Shown: positions 1 to 7,437 of the stretch, in pieces
Numbering within the stretch: position 1 is the stretch's first letter
Layout of the letters: every line of letters starts with the position of its first letter
NCBI GenBank assembly: GCA_023953695.1
Contig: JAMLJG010000009.1
Location: 1 to 64,000 of the forward strand
Reading direction: 5' to 3'
Source: Kiritimatiellia bacterium
GTDB taxonomy: Bacteria > Verrucomicrobiota > Kiritimatiellia > CAIVKH01
Length of the DNA stretch: 64,000 nt
Position numbers and translations under genes: made by a program
Notes under the pieces: model-generated
What the model was told of the DNA's origin: nothing
What the model saw: only the letters and a program-made list of their open reading frames with translations
Databases searched by the model: none

Positions 1-53
1 CGCGCGTCATCCTCAAATGGCTCGCCAGCCTTCGCTGAAACCTCTCAACGCAA

Positions 54-81
54 AGGGCGTCGCACACGAGTGCGACGCCCT
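54..81 (-). terminator. Probable terminator after the beta-helix gene
   Basis: A perfect 11-bp inverted repeat (AGGGCGTCGCA, 6-nt loop, TGCGACGCCCT) lies about 35 bp past the stop codon at 117. Read on the minus strand it is followed by a short, imperfect T-rich stretch (TTTGCGTTG). It is the only strong hairpin beyond this gene, so a terminator is the simplest reading, but the weak T tract leaves its efficiency uncertain. Confidence 0.5.
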
Positions 82-116
82 CCCGCCATTCATCCGTAAC
101 GTTCGCGCAACCTAAA

Positions 117-1985
117 TCACGGCACGTACGCGCGCCACACGCCGCTCGTCTCCTGAACTGCCATCATGCTTCCACTTCCATTCCCGCTGCCATCAACCCC
201 CATGCTCACCCCGCGCGAATTGGAGCCGACAGCCACTCCCACTGCGCCCCAGCCGCCATTGTTGTCCGCCCGACCCGTACCAAAGAACAGCGAAACACCT
301 GCATCCACCCCCTGAGCCGCTCCAACAACGCCGTGATAGGTGTTCGAACTCGCGGTTGATGGCGAGTCCAAGCTCACACTCACCGAAGCTTGGCCAAAGT
401 CGCTTTCGGCGGCAAACAACAGGCCCGTGCTGTTTCCGTTGGCGTTGATTACGCCGCTCGCGATGACCGACGCATGATCCGCCGGATTGGTGCTGGAGCT
501 GTGAGCGATCAGCGATGCGCCAATCCGTCCGTTGTCATTCAGCACAGCATTTGACAGTTGCGCGTCGCTCGCGCCCGAAGCGCTTTGCGCCTCAACTCGC
601 AGGCCGTCCCGACCATTGCGGGACGCCGTAATGCTATCCAGAATCGCAACAGCATTGCGCTCACCCGCAACATAAACGGCGCCACCCGCGCGGGTATTGT
701 CTGTAAGCTCCGCTCGATTGACAGTTATCTGCGCGATTCCCTCAGAACTCCATGCTTCATAAGTGAGTCCCTCTCGATTGCCCTGTGCCACCACATCGCT
801 AACCAGCCCCATGGCGTTGCTCGCAGCGATCATGTCAACCAGCAACCCGCTCCAAGCATTTTCATTGAATATTCCATTTTGGATCACAGCGGCGGCCACT
901 CCGTCGCTCAGCAAATCAACCCTCATGCCGTTGCGACCATTATCGCTCGCCAAGAGCTCTTGCGCGCTAAAATAGGACACCCTGCTCGATTGCACCTCCA
1001 CGTCAATGCCATTGCGCCCATTGTTTGTGGCCGCAATATAGCTCAGGTACGCCATCGCGTTGGACTGACCGGAAAGATCCAGCAGGAGACCCGCCCGGGC
1101 ATTGTCATTCGCAGCAAGATTCCTTGCGCCAAAGAACAACTCGGCGTCAGCATCGGCCACTATCCGCGCACCTATCTCACCGTTCTGTCGAAACTCACCG
1201 CCATCCAGCATGATGAAGGTATTGCTCGCACTGTGAGACCGAACACGGAGACCCTCCTCCCCATTGTTGTTTGCAACAAGTGACCGAGCCTCCAGCAAGA
1301 CGACACCTTCGGACTCAAGACTCGCGTAAATCCCCTCGCCTCCATTCGATCGGGCCTCAATGTTCCAGAGGTTCGCGCGAGCAGAGGCTCCGCCGACAAT
1401 GTCCACCCCGAGACCCACGTCGCCGTTGTCGTGAAAGCGCGAGTCCTCAATCACGATACCTGCATCTCCCGAGGGCGCATCCATTGTCAGGTCAGCGCCA
1501 TAACCGGAATTGTTGTGCGAATATAGATTGCACACTTCCAGACCCGCATTGCCAGCATCCGAATAGCCATACACAAAGAGACCATCGCTGCCGTTTCCAC
1601 TCGCATAATCATTCAAGAAGGAGAGCAGAACATCGCCATCAATTAGATCCGTGGAAACACTCAACCCAATGCCGCCGTTATCGCGCGCGATGTTGCCCTC
1701 AAACACGCCGCGATAATTGCCCTGGATGCGATCCACAGTGGCTTCAAGACCGTCAAAGAGATTATCTTCAAACCGGTTGTTGGCAAACGCGGTGCTCACA
1801 TCGCCAAGAACTTCATAAATATCTACTACCATTCCGAATTCATTGCGCAGCACAGAATTTCCTGCGCTCACTAAATTCACATCGCCCACGATATAGCCCA
1901 AATGCAGGTCAGCGCCGCTGAAAGCATTGTCCGAAAACACGTTGTTGATCATGTTGATATCGGCGTCACCGGATACATTGAGCAT
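117..1985 (-). CDS. Beta-helix passenger, C-terminal part of a frame-disrupted inverse autotransporter
   Basis: This open frame encodes 622 residues built almost wholly from imperfect repeats of about 20-25 residues with the pattern N-x-G-x-x-G-hydrophobic (for example DNGRNGIDVEV, NNGEEGLRV, DNGRIGASL), the signature of a right-handed parallel beta-helix. It has no signal peptide and its first ATG falls inside a repeat. It continues the passenger encoded just upstream (2066-3979): intervening codons in the other frames give plausible repeats such as DDGVSISLMNLN and LEIQDNDKGGK. It is therefore best read as the C-terminal half of one surface protein split by frame changes between about 2092 and 2007. 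The function would be adhesion or polymer interaction outside the cell; this is inference. Confidence 0.75.
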   Translation of the reverse strand: MLNVSGDADINMINNVFSDNAFSGADLHLGYIVGDVNLVSAGNSVLRNEFGMVVDIYEVLGDVSTAFANNRFEDNLFDGLEATVDRIQGNYRGVFEGNIARDNGGIGLSVSTDLIDGDVLLSFLNDYASGNGSDGLFVYGYSDAGNAGLEVCNLYSHNNSGYGADLTMDAPSGDAGIVIEDSRFHDNGDVGLGVDIVGGASARANLWNIEARSNGGEGIYASLESEGVVLLEARSLVANNNGEEGLRVRSHSASNTFIMLDGGEFRQNGEIGARIVADADAELFFGARNLAANDNARAGLLLDLSGQSNAMAYLSYIAATNNGRNGIDVEVQSSRVSYFSAQELLASDNGRNGMRVDLLSDGVAAAVIQNGIFNENAWSGLLVDMIAASNAMGLVSDVVAQGNREGLTYEAWSSEGIAQITVNRAELTDNTRAGGAVYVAGERNAVAILDSITASRNGRDGLRVEAQSASGASDAQLSNAVLNDNGRIGASLIAHSSSTNPADHASVIASGVINANGNSTGLLFAAESDFGQASVSVSLDSPSTASSNTYHGVVGAAQGVDAGVSLFFGTGRADNNGGWGAVGVAVGSNSRGVSMGVDGSGNGSGSMMAVQETSGVWRAYVP

Positions 1986-2065
1986 GTAGATTCCGAGCCC
2001 GCTATAAGCTTGCCACCCTTATCGTTGTCCTGAATCTCCAAGTGCGCACCGCCTGTTCAGGTTCA

Positions 2066-3979
2066 TCAGAGAAATCGAAACACCGTCGTCGCCAAGCGCC
2101 CACCACGCGATTGCCACCCAGAAACGCTAAAGTCGCCCAGAAGATTGAAAGCCGTCAGATCAATCCCGGCGCCTACCGTATCGCTAACTTCTGTATTCTC
2201 TATGAAGATGCTGGCGTCGCCACCTTCTTCCACCGCAAAGGATATGCCAAGCCAACCGCCAGAAATCGAGCTGTTCGCTACTTCGAGATAAGCGGAATCC
2301 ACGGAATCAAAACGCGCGTCGATCCCCACGCCATCGGGGCCGACAGGAGATGTGAACTGGCTGTCCTGCACAATCACGGCCGCCTCCGGAATCCCCATCG
2401 CTAGAAATTCGACGCCGACTTCCTGGCCGCTGAACCGACTGTTGTCCACGAGCAGGCGATTCGCGTTGAGCGCCGCGACGCCGACGCGATCAAGCGATGC
2501 GCCAAAGCCGAACGGGTCCAGCAAGCCCATATTCGCTCCACCCGCCGGGCGAGAAAAATCAAACCCTGTGATGAATACATCATCCGCAGCAATGGTCATG
2601 GCCGGCCCATTCTTGCCATCCACCACGCCGCTCATCACCGGATACCGGCCCCCGCCGAAAATCTTCCCGCCAAACCCCGGAATCGCCGTCCCCTCACCGC
2701 GCAGGTTCACACCTTTCTGCCCCACCCACACATGTTCGTCATAAGGCGCGATGCCTTGAAAAACGTACACGTTCTTCAAGCCAAACACGGCATCCACACC
2801 CTCCTGCACGAGATGCCACGGATGCTCGGCCGATCCGTCCTCGATTCCCGTTTGATTCGCATTGTTCACAAAGTTCACATCGTCGAGAACCACGTGTCCC
2901 TTGCTCGTGGTCTTGCTCTTTCGCGAAACCGTCATTCGACTCGGATCCTCAATCCAGCCCGACTCGTGCATGCGCACATGCGGATCGCGCATAACCATAT
3001 CGCTCAACCGATCCCGCATTTCGCGCCGCGTCGGACGCGCACTCTCGCCAATGCCTTCAAATGGATTCCGCCCGCGCGCGAGATTCCACAGATCAAACGG
3101 CAGATCCACGCGCACCCCGACAAAGTAGTCGCTCCCCGTCAGCTCTTTGTTCTCGTAGAGTTCCGCATCCAGCACGAGCGCCGGCAGCGCTCGCACTTCC
3201 AAGCGCCCCCTGAATCCATCTATGTCTTCGGTGAAGTCGCCCTCAAATGAGTAGTAGCCTCCAAAAATGCGCGCCTCCAACCACCCCGGCAAATACGGCA
3301 ATCGCACGCCGAGTTCCAGGTCGTAGCCCTCCAGCGCAGCTTCGTAGCGATCGAAATAGCGCGTGGTGGTTTGCGTCGAAACGCGCGTGTAGCGATTTTG
3401 CTTCAACTGATAGCGCCGCGCATAAATATCGCCCCACCACGACTGCGAGGACTGCTGTTCCGAAATCTGACTGTCCGAGGCGATGACCCGCCGCTTGTCG
3501 TCGGGCCAATAGTAATTGCCACGCGCATCAATCCAGGTGGAAAGCAGTTCGAGCCCCGCGCCGATCTGATCGAAGCGATGGTTCTGGCTCGTCTCGCGTT
3601 CGTCATAGAATACGTTCGCGCCAAGAATCAGCTCCGGCTTCGGAAGCAAAACGCGGCCGCCTAAGCCGATGCTCCACTCGCTCTCGTCGTCGTCATTTCC
3701 TGAAAGTTTCGGGTTGAAAAACAGAAGCGCGCTCTGCCCACCCACCAGCGGCTGAAGAATATCGAGGTAGCCCTCGCTCGTGCTCTCGCCAATCCGCCCT
3801 CCGAGCGTCAGCCGACCCGCCGCGCGATCCGCCCTCTCCACCTCGGTCTGCACTTGCCGCTCAGTCGGCGGCGCATCGAATCGCCGGATATCTGCCTCTT
3901 GCGTCCGACCATCCACTTGAGTCGAATACAAGAAGCTGCACGCCAATACGCCCAATCCGAACCGACTTATCGCCTTCAT
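2066..3979 (-). CDS. Inverse autotransporter beta-barrel with beta-helix passenger, N-terminal part
   Basis: I chose the ATG at 3979 because GGAGGG lies 6 bases upstream and the product then begins with a normal signal peptide (MKAISRFGLGVLACSFLYST). Residues of about 60-300 match the inverse autotransporter (intimin/invasin-type) barrel: GGRIGE, repeated aromatic strands, the block LGANVFYDE...GAGLELLSTWIDARGNYYWP. After a linker the chain becomes right-handed beta-helix (VDNSRFSGQEVGVEF and similar). In this class the N-terminal barrel sits in the outer membrane and the C-terminal passenger is exported. The frame runs out at 2066 in a non-homologous tail (about VFRFL), and the passenger resumes in another frame at 117-1985. 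Either a recent pseudogene or a sequence with indel errors. Confidence 0.78.
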   Translation of the reverse strand: MKAISRFGLGVLACSFLYSTQVDGRTQEADIRRFDAPPTERQVQTEVERADRAAGRLTLGGRIGESTSEGYLDILQPLVGGQSALLFFNPKLSGNDDDESEWSIGLGGRVLLPKPELILGANVFYDERETSQNHRFDQIGAGLELLSTWIDARGNYYWPDDKRRVIASDSQISEQQSSQSWWGDIYARRYQLKQNRYTRVSTQTTTRYFDRYEAALEGYDLELGVRLPYLPGWLEARIFGGYYSFEGDFTEDIDGFRGRLEVRALPALVLDAELYENKELTGSDYFVGVRVDLPFDLWNLARGRNPFEGIGESARPTRREMRDRLSDMVMRDPHVRMHESGWIEDPSRMTVSRKSKTTSKGHVVLDDVNFVNNANQTGIEDGSAEHPWHLVQEGVDAVFGLKNVYVFQGIAPYDEHVWVGQKGVNLRGEGTAIPGFGGKIFGGGRYPVMSGVVDGKNGPAMTIAADDVFITGFDFSRPAGGANMGLLDPFGFGASLDRVGVAALNANRLLVDNSRFSGQEVGVEFLAMGIPEAAVIVQDSQFTSPVGPDGVGIDARFDSVDSAYLEVANSSISGGWLGISFAVEEGGDASIFIENTEVSDTVGAGIDLTAFNLLGDFSVSGWQSRGGRLATTVFRFL

Positions 3980-4121
3980 ATCGAACCCTCCGAGCCGGAT
4001 CTTAATGGTCGAGATCGCCTTTGGCAACCCCAATTACATGCAAAACTGGCATCGGATGAAGACGTTACATTGACGATTATTATATCCGCATATAGAGGCG
4101 ACGCGCAGGCACGAAGCGACA

Positions 4122-4715
4122 TCACGGGGCGCGCAGGCGAGCGCGATAGAATTGGCCGCCGGCTACATTTGTGTCGGTGATGCTGACCTGCTCCGAAACA
4201 GCCGTCACCGTTGCCAGCGGTGTCCAGCTCGGTGCGGGAACGAGCTGCGCGCTGGATTCGATGCGATATTCCACTCCGACAAACGCCTCAAATTGGATTT
4301 GCACTCCACCGCCTCCCGCGTCCGCACTCACCCCGCGAAACAGTGGGTTCGACTGGCGAAATCCTGCATTGACCGCCCCGACTGCGCGCGTGAAGGTGCC
4401 AAACACCCGCGACTCACCGTTCGTCAGATGCAAAGCGCCCAGCGTTTCGTATCCCAGCGGAATACTCAACTGGCGCGCGCCACCACTCGCATTGCGCAGC
4501 TCAATCGCAATCGTCTCGCCGCCCGGCACGCCGTTGAGCGGCACAACAAAGCTGCCGCACGCCTCCGAAACGTCATACCACGCGGCCTCCTGCCCATCGC
4601 TGCGCCACAAATGAACTTCGATTCCGCCAACGCCCTCGCCCTCGTCGTAGATCGCATTGGTATTCGCGTCGTAGAACAGCGTGCCGGTGAAAAAACAATT
4701 CGAACTCTCGCGCCA
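4122..4715 (-). CDS. C-terminal fragment of CAP protein, after in-frame stop
   Basis: Reading on in the same frame past the TAA at 4716-4718 gives a coherent sequence: FFTGTLFYDANTNAIYDEGEG followed by VGGIEV, which is the collagen-binding-B/SdrD-like segment that commonly follows bacterial CAP domains (TGxxFxDxNxNGxYDxGEGxGGV). A beta-rich region follows, then a tail with YRIESS and FYRARL of the type found at the C-terminus of many secreted Verrucomicrobiota-like proteins. The only initiators are internal (a TTG near 4610), so this piece is unlikely to be translated alone and would lack a signal peptide. It is interpreted as the remainder of the gene at 4716-5501. Confidence 0.6.
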   Translation of the reverse strand, partial: WRESSNCFFTGTLFYDANTNAIYDEGEGVGGIEVHLWRSDGQEAAWYDVSEACGSFVVPLNGVPGGETIAIELRNASGGARQLSIPLGYETLGALHLTNGESRVFGTFTRAVGAVNAGFRQSNPLFRGVSADAGGGGVQIQFEAFVGVEYRIESSAQLVPAPSWTPLATVTAVSEQVSITDTNVAGGQFYRARLRAP

Positions 4716-5501
4716 TTAGTCCTGCGCATCATAATCGCGCGTCATATAGTAGGGACTCTCAAAAGCCTGGACCTGCTGATGACCCAACCCAATCTCGCGC
4801 GCAGAAGCGCTGAGAATCGCCTGCCGATGGCCGCGATCCACAATGCCCGCGTCCACAAAGAACCAGTCGTGTATGTCCGGCGACAAAATCGCATTCGACG
4901 GATACGAACCCCCATCGCCAGCATACGCATAAAAGATATTCTCGTAATAGCCTACAATCGCGTTCGTGTACCCCTCCGCCGCATGGCGCTGATAGGGCGC
5001 ACTGTTAAGAGGATAGTAATTGCTTGAAGGACTGTCGTGCGTAAGCAATCCGACTTCCGCCATATCTTGCGAATGCTTTTGCGCAGCCTGGCTCAAACGC
5101 GCATTCGGCGCGAGGGGCGGCTTAGACGCCACCCACGCGGCCCACTGATTAGTGGTCGTGCCGAAATCGTTCGCGCCATCCGTGTCCTCGCACGCATCGT
5201 AGTTCGGGTGCCCGCCCGACGAAGAATTGGTCAGGCCGAGACGATCCGCCTCTCGCTCCGGCGCAAAGCGCGCGCGATTGATGAGCCAGCGCTGCTGCTC
5301 CAGTCGGGCCGTCGGCACACCATCGCCGTCATATCGCGTAGCCGCGTGCGCAGGCGTGAGCGCCAGCGCCCAGGAAACCAGGAAGAGGCCGGTGGAGAAA
5401 TACCTTTGCACAACTTCACGCCGTCCAACGCCAGCAGCGATGAAATTCTTCAAACGACTCTCGTGCATCAGAGCCGCCAAGGCCCGCGCCATCGCCACCA
5501 A
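4716..5501 (-). CDS. Secreted CAP/SCP-domain protein, truncated by in-frame TAA
   Basis: Residues of about 70-255 form a CAP (SCP/Tpx-1/PR-1) domain: INRARFAPEREADRLGL, the helix with AAQKHSQDMAEVGLLTHDSP, and DRGHRQAIL...REIGLG. Bacterial CAP domains are extracellular and mostly of unknown activity. The N-terminus has a hydrophobic segment ending AHA that looks like a signal peptide with a long n-region. The frame opens at a TTG (5501) with AAGGA 7 bases upstream; ATG codons at 5492 and 5468 are alternatives. The stop comes right after MTRDYDAQD, at the usual junction with the next domain, and the next domain continues in frame, so this looks like a nonsense mutation rather than the natural end. 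Confidence 0.75.
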   Translation of the reverse strand: MVAMARALAALMHESRLKNFIAAGVGRREVVQRYFSTGLFLVSWALALTPAHAATRYDGDGVPTARLEQQRWLINRARFAPEREADRLGLTNSSSGGHPNYDACEDTDGANDFGTTTNQWAAWVASKPPLAPNARLSQAAQKHSQDMAEVGLLTHDSPSSNYYPLNSAPYQRHAAEGYTNAIVGYYENIFYAYAGDGGSYPSNAILSPDIHDWFFVDAGIVDRGHRQAILSASAREIGLGHQQVQAFESPYYMTRDYDAQD

Positions 5502-5585
5502 ACGCCAATCCTTTCTCCCCCACCGGGTTCATACTCTACCCCAGTCAGGGGCCACTCGTCGAGTGCCCCGCGCATCAGCCTGCGT

Positions 5586-6590
5586 TCATGCGCCGAGCGC
5601 GCGAAGCGTATAATCAATCAGCTTCACAGGCGCGCGATCGGGCCAGTTTTGAGTCGCATGTAAATAGGCGTGGAGCGCCCGTTCGCGCATTGTCCGAGGA
5701 TCGCGCAGTTCCTCCTCGTGACCCGCGTGATGCGGAGCCGAGCACGCCGCCCAATCGCGATCCCAAATGGCCGCGCGCGCAAACGCGCGCGCCCCTCGCT
5801 CCATCATCATTCCAACGACGGCCTCATCCCACCACGGAACCATCGAACGCATTTCTCTCATCGCAATTCCCGCGCGTTCATATTGCTCGAACCAGCGGCT
5901 CTCAACCGGAATCGTCAACTTCGGCCGATGCCGAAAGCAATACATGTGGTGATACTTCCGAAACAGTTCAACGGTGTGCTTTTCCGGATAGTGCAGGCAT
6001 TCATAGCACTGATACCACACATGCTTGCTCTCCATACGGAGCCAGTCCGTGTACTGATAGTGCAAAACACCGATGTCGTTCAGCCGTATCCGGCGCTCAT
6101 TCGGCGGGCGCGGAAGTCGCGGGCCGTGGATGTGCCGACCGACGTGCTCGCGCCCATCGTCCACATACGCAGCAGCCGAGCCATCCGCGATCCACGCGCG
6201 TTGAAAGCCCGGCAAGAGATTGATGATCCGAAATTGAAAGAGGGTTCCCGGCGGTGCCGTCAAAATAGCCTGCCACTCGGGCGAACGCTCAAAATCTGCC
6301 GTGAGGAACTCGTCTGCATCCAGCGCGACTAAAATCTTGGGTCCGGGAATCTCGCGTGCGGCATCAATGAGCAGGCGCTGCCGCGATTCTTCATCAATCC
6401 CGCCCGCCCGGTTATGCACCACGATCGCTCGCTCACACCGCTCGGCAATCGCTCTCGACTCATCGGTCGATCCGGCATCCGCCACAACAATGCGGTCGGC
6501 CCAGAGCGAAGCGCAGGCGAGAAACTTCTCCAGAATCCACGCCTCGTTCAGAACCGGCGTCAAACAGATGATTTGCGGTCGCGAAGCCAT
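5586..6590 (-). CDS. Family 2 glycosyltransferase
   Basis: The GT-A nucleotide-sugar fold is visible at the N-terminus: ICLTPVLNEAWILEKFL, then VVADAGSTDES and VALDADEFL, the last carrying the Asp-rich metal-binding motif of GT2 enzymes. The C-terminal half (HYQYTDWLRMESKHVWYQCYE...) resembles the variable acceptor region of waaE/KdtX-like or capsular glycosyltransferases. No membrane segment is evident, so the enzyme is cytosolic or peripheral. I prefer the ATG at 6590, which puts the GT2 motif four residues in, over the GTG at 6698 or the ATG at 6623, whose extra residues look non-conserved; no clear ribosome site decides it. Donor and acceptor cannot be read from sequence. Confidence 0.8.
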   Translation of the reverse strand: MASRPQIICLTPVLNEAWILEKFLACASLWADRIVVADAGSTDESRAIAERCERAIVVHNRAGGIDEESRQRLLIDAAREIPGPKILVALDADEFLTADFERSPEWQAILTAPPGTLFQFRIINLLPGFQRAWIADGSAAAYVDDGREHVGRHIHGPRLPRPPNERRIRLNDIGVLHYQYTDWLRMESKHVWYQCYECLHYPEKHTVELFRKYHHMYCFRHRPKLTIPVESRWFEQYERAGIAMREMRSMVPWWDEAVVGMMMERGARAFARAAIWDRDWAACSAPHHAGHEEELRDPRTMRERALHAYLHATQNWPDRAPVKLIDYTLRALGA

Positions 6591-6689
6591 ACGCCAAATT
6601 GAGCGCCGAGCCCCCTTTCTCATCAAGCGCAAATCTATCCAATCGCGCGAAATCCGTTGTCGAACACGACAATCCCCCCGATGGGCGCC

Positions 6690-6718
6690 TTGACACACCT
6701 ACCCTTCCGGCGTAACGT
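6690..6718 (+). promoter_or_regulatory. Putative sigma70-type promoter for the IscA-like gene
   Basis: TTGACA at 6690-6695 and TAACGT at 6713-6718 are separated by 17 bases, about 40 bases before the ATG at 6759. The -35 is consensus and the spacing ideal. The assignment assumes the host uses a standard housekeeping sigma factor. Confidence 0.45.
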
Positions 6719-6758
6719 CTCACGCTCTTGCAAATGGGGCTAGTTTCCGAGGGGATTT

Positions 6759-7079
6759 ATGGCGATTCATATTTCAGACAAGGCAAAGCAGGAATTGGCA
6801 AAACTGGAGGTCGCCCAACCGAACTTTCTGCGCATCTCCGTCACCTCCGGCGGATGCTCGGGCATGACCTACACCGCCTGCATTGACAATTCGCGCGCGG
6901 ATTCCGACCAGGTTCTCTTCGAGGAAAATGACCTCTGCATCGTCGCCGACCCCGGCAGCGCGATGTTCCTGGACGGCCTCGAAATTGACTATTCTGACGA
7001 CCTCATCTCCGCCGGCTTCCGCTTCAAGAATCCGAAAGCGACGAAGGCCTGTGGCTGCGGTTCTTCCTTCGCAGTCTAG
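6759..7079 (+). CDS. IscA/HesB-type iron-sulfur cluster carrier
   Basis: At 106 residues this is the normal length of an A-type Fe-S carrier. The three invariant cysteines are present: Cys33 in SGGCSGM and Cys98/Cys100 in the C-terminal CGCGSSF. A-type carriers accept clusters from the ISC or SUF scaffold and pass them to apo-enzymes in the cytoplasm. GAGGGG lies about 6 bases before the ATG, and a good promoter candidate lies at 6690-6718. The gene is followed after 5 bases by a 72-codon ORF, implying an operon. The sequence alone does not separate IscA, ErpA and SufA, so no symbol is given. Confidence 0.9.
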   Translation: MAIHISDKAKQELAKLEVAQPNFLRISVTSGGCSGMTYTACIDNSRADSDQVLFEENDLCIVADPGSAMFLDGLEIDYSDDLISAGFRFKNPKATKACGCGSSFAV

Positions 7080-7084
7080 CCACC

Positions 7085-7303
7085 ATGTCCACCCGCCCCA
7101 TAGAACTGCTCGGCGGCGAATCCGTCTATTGCATCAACGAGAGCCAACTCAAAAACGCCTTCCGCCTCGCGAACGATGATCCGCAGTCTGCGCCCCGGAT
7201 TCAGGCCGAAATCGCCGCGCTGGAAGAGAAACTCAGCCGCAACGAGCGCGCCGCGCTGGCCTTTGTCCTCATTGACCGCCTCTTGAAAACGGGATCGAGC
7301 TGA
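7085..7303 (+). CDS. Small protein of unknown function, co-transcribed with IscA-like gene
   Basis: This 72-residue protein starts 5 bases after the IscA-like stop, so translational coupling is likely. I do not recognise the family. It has a short N-terminal strand-like region with one cysteine (SVYCINE), then a region predicted to be alpha-helical and charged (IQAEIAALEEKLSRNERAAL), ending in a hydrophobic helix. No signal peptide or membrane segment is seen. The context suggests a role linked to Fe-S assembly or delivery, but this is only inferred from position. The stop at 7301-7303 lies just before palindrome cluster 1. Confidence 0.6.
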   Translation: MSTRPIELLGGESVYCINESQLKNAFRLANDDPQSAPRIQAEIAALEEKLSRNERAALAFVLIDRLLKTGSS

Positions 7304-7316
7304 TCCCCCCCTGAAC

Positions 7317-7395
7317 TTCCAATCCTTGGAAGCCGCGCGGCCCTCAATTTCCCAGGATTGGAAAAATTGCTTTCCCCAATTTCCAACCTCTGTAC
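7317..7395. repeat. Phased palindrome cluster 1 (TTCCA-N5-TGGAA), upstream of nucleotide-sugar dehydrogenase
   Basis: Copy 1 at 7317-7331 is TTCCAATCCTTGGAA. Copy 2 at 7349-7363 is TTCCCAGGATTGGAA (one mismatch). A left half-site TTCCAA starts at 7381. Start-to-start distances are 32 and 32 bp. The cluster fills the gap before the gene at 7438. See the other clusters at 22867, 45996 and 61393. Confidence 0.75.
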
Positions 7396-7437
7396 CTTAT
7401 CCCATCCGCGGGGCATCACACCGCAAGCGAGGAGTTT

